This document shows positions 31,136 to 37,879 of a stretch of DNA of 37,879 bases, one piece after another. A program made the translations under genes and the position numbers. The first letter of the stretch is position 1. Each line of letters opens with the position of its first letter. The DNA comes from JBAZOO01 sp041648735. Its GTDB lineage: Bacteria > Verrucomicrobiota > Lentisphaeria > Oligosphaerales > CAITYL01. The stretch is taken from the NCBI GenBank assembly GCA_041648735.1, contig JBAZOO010000035.1, positions 1 to 37,879 of the forward strand, in the 5' to 3' direction. The notes beneath the pieces are model-generated. The model was not told where the DNA came from. It searched no databases and saw nothing but the letters and a program-made list of their open reading frames with translations.

Positions 31136-31762
31136 ATGTCCGACCTGCCGTTGTCCTTGGAGTCCATGCCAACGCCGCTGCCGCTGTGCATCTACGGGGA
31201 TCCGGTCCTGCGCCGGAAGGCCCTGCCGGTCACCGCGGTGACGCCGGAGCTGGCCGAGTTTGCCGGACGGATGGCCGAAACCATGTATGCGAACCGCGGC
31301 ATCGGCCTTGCCGCCCCCCAGGTGGGGCGCAACCTCCGGCTGGTCGTCCTGGACACGCGGATTTCCGCCGGGAAGGCGGAGCCGCCGGCGGCGGCGGCAT
31401 CGCCCGGCGAACGGCTGCTACTGCCGCGGATGCCCGTGGCGCTGGTCAATCCGCAGATCTTGGCGGCATCGGCGGAGACGGAGATTGGCAGCGAGGGCTG
31501 CCTGAGCGTGCCCAAGCTGTACGCGGACGTGGAGCGCGCCGTCACCGTCCTCCTGGAGGCGACGTTGCTGGACGGCACGCCGCTGCTCGTCCAGTGTGGC
31601 GGGCTGCTGGCGCGCTGCCTCCAGCATGAGGTTGACCACCTCGATGGCATCCTCTTCCCCGACCGCGCCGCGGTGGGGGAACGCACCGCGCTGGCGGGCA
31701 AGCTGGACGCAATGGAGCGGCGGACCTTGAAGGCCTTGGCCAAATCCCGGCAGGTGATGTGA
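31136..31762 (+). CDS. def: Peptide deformylase
   Basis: Removes the formyl group from new proteins' N-terminal methionine. Motif 1 is GIGLAAPQVG (56-64), motif 2 EGCLSVP with ligand C122, motif 3 QHEVDHLDG with H164, E165 and H168. At 208 aa it is slightly long, from an insertion of about 20 residues rich in Ala and Pro between motifs 1 and 2 (78-100). A TTG at 31133 is possible, but AAGGA nine bases before the ATG at 31136 favours the latter. No fmt gene follows; instead two membrane proteins do. Confidence 0.95.
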   Translation: MSDLPLSLESMPTPLPLCIYGDPVLRRKALPVTAVTPELAEFAGRMAETMYANRGIGLAAPQVGRNLRLVVLDTRISAGKAEPPAAAASPGERLLLPRMPVALVNPQILAASAETEIGSEGCLSVPKLYADVERAVTVLLEATLLDGTPLLVQCGGLLARCLQHEVDHLDGILFPDRAAVGERTALAGKLDAMERRTLKALAKSRQVM

Positions 31763-31764
31763 GC

Positions 31765-32652
31765 ATGGCGGTTTCCCGGCAACCATCCGAGCCTTCCCCC
31801 AAGCGGACGCCGCTGCCGTCCCTGCTGTCGCGCCTCTTCCTGGATCCGGGTTCGCTCTATGGGCTGCTGGCGGAACGGCGCCGCCGCGGCGTGGCGCTGC
31901 TGCTGGCCGCCGGGTTGCTGGCCGGACTGCTGGTGGGGGCCACGGAGTCCCGGCGGTTTTTGGCGGCCGCCGCGGCCTGGTGCGACTGGTTCGCCACGGA
32001 GACGGTGGCCCTGCGCGTCACCCCCGCGGGCGAACTCGCCTGGGACCGCCCAGCGGGGCAGCCCCGGACGGTCCGGCGGTTTGGCTGGCGGCTGGACTAC
32101 AACCCGGCGGGCGGCGACCTCCAAGCCTTCGTGCCCGGCGCCGCCGAACGGCGCGGGCTTTGGCTTGCCCCGCGGGACGCCGTGGTCTGGCAGCGGCCAG
32201 CCGGCAGCGGCCTGTTCCTCTCCTGGATCGTCAAGGATGGCAAGGCGCTGAACCTCTTCACCCTCCGCCAGGCCTTCCCCAACGGCCAGGTCTGGGACAA
32301 AGCCGCCATGCAAGCGGAATGGCAGCGCGCCCAGCCCTGGTTCGCCCTTGCCTGGAGCGGCTTGCGCATCCTGGGCGTCTGGTTCCTGACCTTCTTCTAC
32401 CTGGCCTTGTTCAGCCTCATCCCGCTGCTGTTGCGGACGCGGCTCGGCGAACTCGGCTTCACCCGGATTTTCAGCCTCCATTGCTTCGCGGCCCTGCCGC
32501 CGCTGGCCGTGGCAACGATCTATTCCTGCCTGCTTGACCTGCCGTGGCTGCCGTTCGATTCGCTGTTCGTCTTCGGCTTTGTGGCCTATCTCTTCTGGGC
32601 CGGACTGGCGGCGGCGCGCCGGGGGCTCCGGCCGGCCGCCGGCGCGGGCTGA
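31765..32652 (+). CDS. Polytopic membrane protein of unknown function
   Basis: A 295-aa protein starting 2 bp after the def stop codon, so probably coupled. Hydrophobic segments lie at about 44-64, 207-232, 243-263 and 268-288. The roughly 140 residues between the first and second are polar and contain WDRPAGQPRTVRRFGWRLDYN and VWQRPAGSGLFLSWIVKDGK, so they form a single soluble domain on one side of the membrane. The layout of one helix, a domain, then a cluster of helices resembles DUF1189-type proteins, but I cannot confirm this. A GTG at 31759 is an alternative start. Confidence 0.8.
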   Translation: MAVSRQPSEPSPKRTPLPSLLSRLFLDPGSLYGLLAERRRRGVALLLAAGLLAGLLVGATESRRFLAAAAAWCDWFATETVALRVTPAGELAWDRPAGQPRTVRRFGWRLDYNPAGGDLQAFVPGAAERRGLWLAPRDAVVWQRPAGSGLFLSWIVKDGKALNLFTLRQAFPNGQVWDKAAMQAEWQRAQPWFALAWSGLRILGVWFLTFFYLALFSLIPLLLRTRLGELGFTRIFSLHCFAALPPLAVATIYSCLLDLPWLPFDSLFVFGFVAYLFWAGLAAARRGLRPAAGAG

Positions 32653-32763
32653 GGCCCGGCCAGCCCTTGGCAAAGCCGGCCCGGCGGCGCTACAGTGTGG
32701 GAGAAGGATGCCGCCGGACAGGCGGATCTGTTTTTCCCGGTGGCGGATGGAGGATGGGCTGCC

Positions 32764-33411
32764 ATGAACCAAGTGAGCTGGAAAGTGTGGTTGGATACCC
32801 TGCCGCGGCTGTGGGAGCGAAGCCGGGAGGCGGCAACCGGCCATCCTTGGGAGCTGGCCGCCCTGCTGCTGCTGGTGGTGGCCTGGATCGGCGCGGCCAG
32901 CCTGGCGGCGGGCAAGGCCGAACGCTGCCGGCGCTCCCCGGGGTGGCATTGGCTGCTGGGGCTGCTGCTGCCGTTCCTTTATCCCTTGGGGGTCTGGCTG
33001 TTCCTGAAGCCGTTGCCGCCCCCGGCGCCCGCCCCGGAAGCGGAGCCCAAGGCTGCCGCCCGGCGGCGCCTGCAAATTCCAGGCAAGGAAATGGCTGGCG
33101 ACACTGCCAGGGTTTCGCCGCCGGGCACCGCACCGGCCGCCGCCGCTCCCGGGCCCGAACCGGCCGAGGCCGCCGCGGCGGCGGCTGAGGGGACGTTTGG
33201 CCAGCCGTTCTTCCAGCGGCTGAAGGATTCCGGGGAAGTCACTCCCCTCAGCCCCTGTTTCGTCCAGCTCCATGACTCGGAGCTGGTCGTGGTCGAGGTG
33301 CTGGAGGCCCTGCCACAGGTGGCCGTGGTGCAGATCCGCCAGCCGGAGGGTGCGCGGCAGCGGATGCGCATCCCCTATGCGGGAATCCAGCATCTCCAAC
33401 TGACCGCGTGA
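32764..33411 (+). CDS. Two-helix membrane protein of unknown function
   Basis: A 215-aa protein. Two hydrophobic segments (about 30-47 and 61-79) are followed by a Pro/Ala linker (80-150) and a C-terminal globular segment with FFQRLKDSGEVTPLSPCFVQL, SELVVVEVLEALPQVAVVQI and RMRIPYAGIQHLQL, probably a small beta domain. GGAGG ten bases before the ATG supports the start. No catalytic motif is visible. It forms a short run with the preceding membrane protein. Confidence 0.75.
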   Translation: MNQVSWKVWLDTLPRLWERSREAATGHPWELAALLLLVVAWIGAASLAAGKAERCRRSPGWHWLLGLLLPFLYPLGVWLFLKPLPPPAPAPEAEPKAAARRRLQIPGKEMAGDTARVSPPGTAPAAAAPGPEPAEAAAAAAEGTFGQPFFQRLKDSGEVTPLSPCFVQLHDSELVVVEVLEALPQVAVVQIRQPEGARQRMRIPYAGIQHLQLTA

Positions 33412-33433
33412 GCCCACCGGCGGCGCGGGTGGA

Positions 33434-34345
33434 TCAAGGCTGGCTGGGGGCGGCGGCCGCCGCGGCCCGCACTTCGGCGGCATGGTAGGAGCTGCGGGCG
33501 AGGGGATGGCTGACCACGCCGGCAAAGCCGAACTCCTCGCGGGCGACGCGCGCCCAGGCCTCGAACTCCGCCGGCGTCGCGTGGCGGGCCAGGGGCCAGT
33601 GCGCCGGCGTCGGCGGCAGGTATTGGCCGATCACCAGCAGTTCGACGCCGGCCGCGCGCAGGTCGGCCAGCATCTGCCGCACTTCCGCCGCCGTCTCGCC
33701 GAGGCCGAGCATGAAGCCGGACTTGGTGCGCACGGGGCGCGGCTGGGGGCGGGTGGCGGCCAGGCGCCGGGCGGTGGCGAGCACGTCCAGGCTGCGCCGG
33801 TAGGCGGCGCCGGAACGGATCTGGGGGGTCAGCCGGGCGCAGGTTTCGAGGTTGTGGTTGAACACGTCGGGGGCGGCGGCGAGCACGGCGGCGATGGCCG
33901 CTTCGCTGCCCCCGAAATCAGGGGTGAGCACTTCGATGCCAACATCGGGGAGCCGGGCGCGGAGGGCCTGGAGGCAGGCGGCGAAATGGCCGGCGCCGGC
34001 GTCGGGCAGGTCGTCGCGGGTGACGCTGGTCAGCACCACGAAGCGCAGCTCCAGGCGGGCGACCGCTTCGGCGATGCGTTCCGGCTCGGCCGGGTCGGGC
34101 GGCGGTGGCGCGCCGTGGGCGACGGCGCAGAAGCGGCAGTCGCGGGTGCAGCGGTCGCCGAGGATAAGGAAGGTGGCGGTGCGGCGGCTCCAGCAATCGC
34201 AGAGGTTGGGGCAGCGCGCCTGTTCGCAGACCGTGTGGAGCTGGAGGGAACGCAGGAGGCCGCGGACTTCGCGGCGGGCTTCCCCCCCCCGGTAGGGGAC
34301 GCGGAACCAGGCGGGGAGACGGGAGTTGTCGGGCAGGGTGGGCAT
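33434..34345 (-). CDS. lipA: Lipoyl synthase
   Basis: Inserts two sulfurs into protein-bound octanoyl groups. The 303-aa radical SAM enzyme has the auxiliary cluster set C40-x4-C45-x5-C51 (CEQARCPNLCDCW) and the radical SAM set C66-x3-C70-x2-C73 (CTRDCRFC), plus the C-terminal serine ligand in RSSYHA. ILGDRCTRDC and FNHNLETC are family hallmarks. The frame opens to 34444, but MPTLPDNSRLPAWF fits homologues. LipM, the octanoyltransferase of the same pathway, lies 221 bp upstream on the same strand. Confidence 0.96.
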   Translation of the reverse strand: MPTLPDNSRLPAWFRVPYRGGEARREVRGLLRSLQLHTVCEQARCPNLCDCWSRRTATFLILGDRCTRDCRFCAVAHGAPPPPDPAEPERIAEAVARLELRFVVLTSVTRDDLPDAGAGHFAACLQALRARLPDVGIEVLTPDFGGSEAAIAAVLAAAPDVFNHNLETCARLTPQIRSGAAYRRSLDVLATARRLAATRPQPRPVRTKSGFMLGLGETAAEVRQMLADLRAAGVELLVIGQYLPPTPAHWPLARHATPAEFEAWARVAREEFGFAGVVSHPLARSSYHAAEVRAAAAAAPSQP

Positions 34346-34387
34346 GGGGGTGGTCGAGGGGCGTCGGGCTGACTGGCGGTGCTGATT

Positions 34388-34560
34388 TTTTCCCACTAAA
34401 CACACGAAAGCACACGAAACAAAACCCGGAACTGCTTTTGTCATCGAGCGCGCAGAGCAGCCCGTGCCGCTCCGCGGCGCTAGTGGATAGTCCTTGGATT
34501 TTAGTGCGGATAAGTGAAGATTAGTGTTTGAAAAAAAGGATATTTAGGGGTAAAAGTTTT
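34388..34560. repeat. Low-GC island of intergenic word repeats upstream of lipA
   Basis: CCCACTAAACACACGAAAGCACACGAAAC (34392-34420) and TTAGTGCGGATAAGTGAAGATTAGTG (34501-34526), with an A7 run next to it, stand out as AT-rich in a GC-rich region. The first block resembles the degenerate CTCACGGAACACACGGAAG at 16301. No gene or clear promoter. Confidence 0.5.
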
Positions 34561-34566
34561 ATGGAA

Positions 34567-35328
34567 TCACTTGCGGCGGTTCCAGGCGTCAGTGCCATAG
34601 CGTTCCGCTTCCAGGCGGGCGGCCAGGGCGAGCAGCTCCGGGCCGGGCGTGAACGGTTCGAAACGAGCGCCGGCGGCGCGGCGGAAGCCGTCCACCACCG
34701 CGGCCCGGATTTCTTCCCGGGGCAGCGGCGCGGGGCCGCCGAAATGGATGCTGCCTTGGTGCAGGATTCCGTGGCGGGTGCGGCGCTGGGCGCTGCCGGC
34801 GAGCTTGCGGTCGCCGGCGAGGATGTCGTAGCGGGTCGGGGTGGTGAAGCAGACCATGGTCCGGCGGTCGATGTGGCCGGGGATGTCCTCCCGCGCCAGG
34901 CTGCCGGCAATGGCCAGCCGTTCCAGCCCGGCGAGCACGGCACGGTTGATGAACGCGTAGCTTTGCAGGCGATCCGTGCCGGTCAGCCAATGGCCGGCGG
35001 GGACGACGACGGTGTAGGTGACGTCATGGTCATGGTAGACGACGCCGCCGCCAGTGGGCCGGCGGATGGCGATCCAGCCGGCGGGGGCGGCGGCGTGCGG
35101 CTGGGGATAGCCGATGGTCACGGCGGCGGTTTCCCAGCCGTAGAGGCGCAGCAGCGGCCGGCCGCGGGCGGCGGCGGTTTCCAGGAGCGCCTCGTCGGCG
35201 GCCATGTTCCAGGCTGGGCGGCGCTCGCCGTCGCGCCAGCAGTCCCACGGTTCGGCGGTGGGTGGGGCGCTAGGGGCAGGCGCGGGGGCGGCGGTGGTTG
35301 GTGGTGGTGGCGGTGGGGTGGGGCTCAT
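34567..35328 (-). CDS. lipM: Octanoyltransferase, LipM type (BPL/LPL family)
   Basis: Transfers octanoyl from acyl carrier protein to the lipoyl domain, the first step of lipoate assembly. The 253-aa protein has RRPTGGGVVYHDHDVTYT, the KLAGSAQRR segment with K175, and VCFTTPTRYDIL, where C160 occupies the position of the LipM active-site cysteine; a lipoate ligase (LplA) would have no Cys here. The first 25 residues are a Pro/Ala-rich extension. The frame is open to 35442 but the start at 35328 is at the first good ATG. lipA is the next gene downstream. Confidence 0.88.
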   Translation of the reverse strand: MSPTPPPPPPTTAAPAPAPSAPPTAEPWDCWRDGERRPAWNMAADEALLETAAARGRPLLRLYGWETAAVTIGYPQPHAAAPAGWIAIRRPTGGGVVYHDHDVTYTVVVPAGHWLTGTDRLQSYAFINRAVLAGLERLAIAGSLAREDIPGHIDRRTMVCFTTPTRYDILAGDRKLAGSAQRRTRHGILHQGSIHFGGPAPLPREEIRAAVVDGFRRAAGARFEPFTPGPELLALAARLEAERYGTDAWNRRK

Positions 35329-35438
35329 GGCTGCCAATATAGCCGGTGGCCGGCCGGCGGTGCCCGGGTCAAACGTCGCATAATATATCTTATGTGAAAC
35401 AGGCGGCGGGGCAACCACTGCGGCGGACACTTTCCGGC

Positions 35439-36434
35439 TCACGGCTTCGGAAACGCCGAGCCGGCGGTGGCCGCCGCCCAGCGTTCAGCGGCGGCTTCCA
35501 CCTGGCAAACCAGGTCGGCCAGCCGGGTCGTGGCATCAATCGCCAGGGGCACGGCACCGGGATGCTGATGCCGGAACCAAGTCCGCTGCCGGCGGGCGAA
35601 CTGCCAGGTCCGGGTGGCCAGCAGCTCCGCCAAGGACTCGGTTCCGCCGGGTGCCGGCGCTTCCAGCCAGCGGGCGATCTCCGCGTAGCCGAGCGCCTGC
35701 CGGGCCGTCGGGGTTGCCAGCAGCCCCTGCTGCACCAGTCGTTGCGTCTCCTCAATCCAGCCGGCCGCCAGCATGGCTCGGCAACGCACGGCGATCCAGC
35801 GGCGGTGCGCCTCCGGTTCCGGCAGCAGAACGATTTGCAGCCAATCCGCCTCCGGCGGCCGGCCCTGGCTGGTTGCGGACTCCGCGGCCGCCACCAGCCG
35901 CGCCAGGCTTTGTCCGGTGAGGCGCAGGACTTCGACGGCGCGGGCCAGCCGGCGGGGATTGGTGGCCAGCCGGGCGGCCAGTTCCGGGTCACTGGCGGCC
36001 AGTTCGGCGGCCAGCGCGGCCGCGCCGCCCGCTTCCAGTTCCCGCCAAACCTGTTGGGCGACAAGTGGATCCGCCGGCGGCATGGTGGCCACGGAGATCC
36101 AGTTTTTGACGTAGAGGCCACTGCCGCCCGCCAGGATCAAGGGATGGCCGCGGGCCCGGATGCCGGCCCGGGCGACGTCCGCGAACTGGCGGAAGCGGTG
36201 GGCGTTGAACGGTTCCGGCGGGTCGAGGATGTCAACCAGATGATGCGGGACTTCGGCGCGTTCGGCCGGGGTCGGCTTGGCGGTGCCGATGTCGAGTCCG
36301 CGGTAGACCTGCATGGAATCGCCCGAGACGATTTCCGCGCCCCAGCGGCGGGCGAGTTCCATGGCCAAGGCGCTTTTCCCGGCCGCCGTGGGGCCGAGGA
36401 TGGCCACCTGGGCGCCTGGCGGCGGCGGGGTCAT
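35439..36434 (-). CDS. miaA: tRNA dimethylallyltransferase
   Basis: Adds dimethylallyl to A37 of tRNAs that read UNN codons. The 331-aa protein has the P-loop GPTAAGKS (14-21), DSMQVYRGLDIGTAKP, VPHHLVDILDP, GGSGLYVKN and the late tRNA-binding ALGYAEIARWL and QFARRQRTWFR. The start at 36434 fits the family N-terminus. It begins 28 bp after the lspA stop codon, so they are likely in one operon. Confidence 0.96.
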   Translation of the reverse strand: MTPPPPGAQVAILGPTAAGKSALAMELARRWGAEIVSGDSMQVYRGLDIGTAKPTPAERAEVPHHLVDILDPPEPFNAHRFRQFADVARAGIRARGHPLILAGGSGLYVKNWISVATMPPADPLVAQQVWRELEAGGAAALAAELAASDPELAARLATNPRRLARAVEVLRLTGQSLARLVAAAESATSQGRPPEADWLQIVLLPEPEAHRRWIAVRCRAMLAAGWIEETQRLVQQGLLATPTARQALGYAEIARWLEAPAPGGTESLAELLATRTWQFARRQRTWFRHQHPGAVPLAIDATTRLADLVCQVEAAAERWAAATAGSAFPKP

Positions 36435-36462
36435 GGCGCGTCCCCTGCCCCCGGCGGCGCCA

Positions 36463-36990
36463 TCATGCCTGGCCGGCCCCAGCCGCGGCCTTGGCGGCGT
36501 GGCGGAAGGAGGCGAGGATATAAAGGCAGACGCCGACGGTGATGCCGCTGTCGGCGAGGTTGAAGGCCGGCCATTCGAAGCCGCGGTGATAGAAGAAGAG
36601 GAAATCCACCACCGACTGGCGGAAAAGCCGGTCAATGGCGTTGCCGGCAATCCCGCCGGTGAGCAGTCCCACCGCCAGCCATTGCCAGCGGCAGCGGCCG
36701 TCAATCAGATGGCGGAGGAAAAGGAAGATCAACACCAGGACGGCAAGGGAAGCCAGTGCCAGCCATTCCGTGTGCCGTTCGAAAATCCCCCAGGCGGCCC
36801 CTTTGTTGCGCCAGTGGACGAACGCAAAAAAGTTGTCCGCCAGCACCCGGTGGTAGCCGGCCTCGAAGTTGCGGACGACCCAGGCCTTGGAAAGCTGGTC
36901 GGCCAAGGCAACGGGAATTGCCACCGCGAGGATGCGCAGCACCAAGGCGGAGTAAGGCAGGGAGGCGGGGGCCGCGTCGTCTCGCGTCAT
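36463..36990 (-). CDS. lspA: Lipoprotein signal peptidase (signal peptidase II)
   Basis: Cleaves signal peptides from diacylglyceryl-modified lipoproteins. The 175-aa protein has four membrane segments (about 17-35, 75-93, 103-120 and 145-162). The catalytic aspartates are D120 in GGIAGNAIDR and D147 in FNLADS. DQLSKAWV and NKGAAWGIF are also family signatures. GGAGG ten bases before the ATG supports the start. It lies 71 bp after the DksA-like gene, an arrangement seen in many bacteria. Confidence 0.95.
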   Translation of the reverse strand: MTRDDAAPASLPYSALVLRILAVAIPVALADQLSKAWVVRNFEAGYHRVLADNFFAFVHWRNKGAAWGIFERHTEWLALASLAVLVLIFLFLRHLIDGRCRWQWLAVGLLTGGIAGNAIDRLFRQSVVDFLFFYHRGFEWPAFNLADSGITVGVCLYILASFRHAAKAAAGAGQA

Positions 36991-37061
36991 GGCTGGAAGC
37001 CTCCGGGCTGCAACATCATCGCCGAAGCCGGGCCAAACCGGGGAGCCCGGCGGCGGGCTCC

Positions 37062-37879
37062 TCACTCCTCACCCTCACCCTCTTCCTCCTCTTCGGCCTC
37101 AGGTTCCTCCGCGGCCTCGCCCTCTTCCTCGAAGGCGTCGGCGGCGCCACCCTCGCCGAAGCTGGCCGCCTCTTCCTCCTCCTCTTCCTCGAACCCTGCG
37201 CCGAATTCGCTCGTTTTCCGCTCCGCCTCCGCCTGGCATTCGACGCAGAGCTTGGCATAGGGCAGGGCCTTGAGCCGGCCCGGGGCGATGGGGCAGCCGC
37301 AATCCTCGCAAAAGCCATAGGTGCCGGCCTGGAGCCGGTCGAGGGCTTCCTGGATCATCATCAGCTTCCGGCCGTCTTCGGAGAGCATGGAAAGGCCGAT
37401 TTCACGGTAGAAATTGTCGCTGCCAATGTCGGCCAGCTCCTCGCCGGCCTGCTTGTTGGAGGCCAGGTTGGAGGAGGAGATGTCCCGGACTTGGGCGATG
37501 AGCTGGGCACGCAAGGCCAGGAGCGCATCGAGTGCCTTTTTCTGGTCGCCCCTAAGTTCGTCGAAACGTTTTGTCTTGGCCGCCTTCGCTGGCTTCTTCG
37601 CCACAGTTGCCTTGGCAGCCACCTTGGGGGCAACCTTGGCCACGGCGGGCTTGGCGGCGACCTTGGCGGCGGGCTTGGCCGGCGTCTTCGCCGCAGCCGC
37701 CTTGGCAGGAGCCTTCTTGGCAGCGGTGGCCACCTTGGGGGCAACCTTGGCCACGGCGGGCTTGGCGGCGACCTTGGCGGCGGGCTTGGCCGGCGTCTTC
37801 GCCGCAGCCGCCTTGGCAGGAGCCTTCTTGGCAGCGGTGGCCACCTTGGGGGCAACCTTGGCCACGGCGGGCTTGGCGG
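37062..37879 (-). CDS. DksA/TraR-type zinc-finger protein with H1-like repeat N-terminus (5' end cut by window)
   Basis: The C-terminal half has a coiled-coil-like segment (KKALDALLALRAQLIAQVRDI) and the four-cysteine zinc finger CEDCGCPIAPGRLKALP...CVEC of DksA/TraR proteins, which bind RNA polymerase through the secondary channel. Ahead of it are at least two perfect 37-residue repeats (111 bp at the DNA level, starts near 37621, 37732 and 37843) of the AKVAPKVATAAKKAPAKAAAAKTP type, like histone H1/AlgP tails. The last 45 residues are Glu-rich (EEEEEEE). The apparent Met is a GTG inside the repeat, and the reading frame runs off the window, so the real start lies beyond. Upstream of lspA. 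Confidence 0.88.
   Translation of the reverse strand, partial: AKPAVAKVAPKVATAAKKAPAKAAAAKTPAKPAAKVAAKPAVAKVAPKVATAAKKAPAKAAAAKTPAKPAAKVAAKPAVAKVAPKVAAKATVAKKPAKAAKTKRFDELRGDQKKALDALLALRAQLIAQVRDISSSNLASNKQAGEELADIGSDNFYREIGLSMLSEDGRKLMMIQEALDRLQAGTYGFCEDCGCPIAPGRLKALPYAKLCVECQAEAERKTSEFGAGFEEEEEEEAASFGEGGAADAFEEEGEAAEEPEAEEEEEGEGEE
37621..37879. repeat. 111-bp tandem repeat inside the DksA-like gene
   Basis: ACCTTGGGGGCAACCTTGG recurs at 37621, 37732 and 37843, an exact 111-bp period, encoding the Lys/Ala/Pro repeats. The window ends inside a unit, so copy number cannot be counted. Confidence 0.85.

Overview
The window is about 38 kb of GC-rich chromosomal DNA from a Gram-negative bacterium, most likely of the Planctomycetes-Verrucomicrobia-Lentisphaerae group and probably a Lentisphaerota-like lineage. 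The best single clue is the type II pseudopilin-like protein at 1644-2360: its FTLIELLVVIAIIAILASM N-terminus and C-terminal H-x9-DG motif are a hallmark of that group. Supporting signs are a 649-aa Aquifex-type aconitase, an EF-G-like second translation GTPase, LipM plus LipA, and many intergenic word-like repeats. No phage, IS element, CRISPR array or rRNA was seen. Most genes are housekeeping.

Layout. (1) 1-560 is a tandem hairpin repeat abutting nadA. (2) 555-2360 holds nadA and the pseudopilin on the minus strand. (3) 2628-8164, plus strand, holds aconitase, a degenerate Ser/Thr kinase, an LRV-type repeat protein and two small paralogous proteins of unknown function. (4) 8188-13500, minus strand, holds a PH-like protein, an SPFH/band-7 membrane protein, a REP-type repeat block, an M48 metalloprotease with a TerB-like tail, and a phosphomannomutase/phosphoglucomutase. 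(5) 13869-16287 holds a pterin-binding methyltransferase and an M20 deacylase. (6) 16340-19390 holds a 47-bp tandem repeat, an EF-G-like GTPase and an antibiotic-biosynthesis-monooxygenase-fold protein. (7) 19410-22959, minus strand, holds prmA, arfB, an MGMT-type DNA repair protein, an M50 protease, a TrpR-like regulator, the last codons of a lost cytosine-5 methyltransferase, and vsr. (8) 23067-27838 holds a nitroreductase, a phosphoesterase, a small Cys protein, a UvrD/Rep helicase and a sugar-nucleotide epimerase/dehydratase. (9) 28002-33411, plus strand, holds tRNA-Lys, rpmB, queD, citrate synthase, a TIM-barrel isomerase, peptide deformylase and two membrane proteins. (10) 33434-37879, minus strand, holds lipA, lipM, miaA, lspA and a DksA/TraR-type zinc-finger protein with a lysine/alanine repeat N-terminus, cut by the window end.

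How the genes fit together. Aconitase and citrate synthase are two TCA steps, far apart in the window. LipM and LipA form a complete lipoylation route for 2-oxoacid dehydrogenases. PrmA, ArfB, the EF-G-like GTPase, L28, deformylase, QueD, MiaA and tRNA-Lys all serve translation. SPFH, PH-like and M48-TerB proteins suggest membrane quality control. The points most worth a second look are the vsr gene beside a methyltransferase remnant, the kinase that has lost its ATP-anchoring Lys/Glu pair together with DFG to DFD, the paired LLxERE...GxP-PPPP proteins, the altered G motifs of the EF-G-like protein, and several families of structured intergenic repeats.
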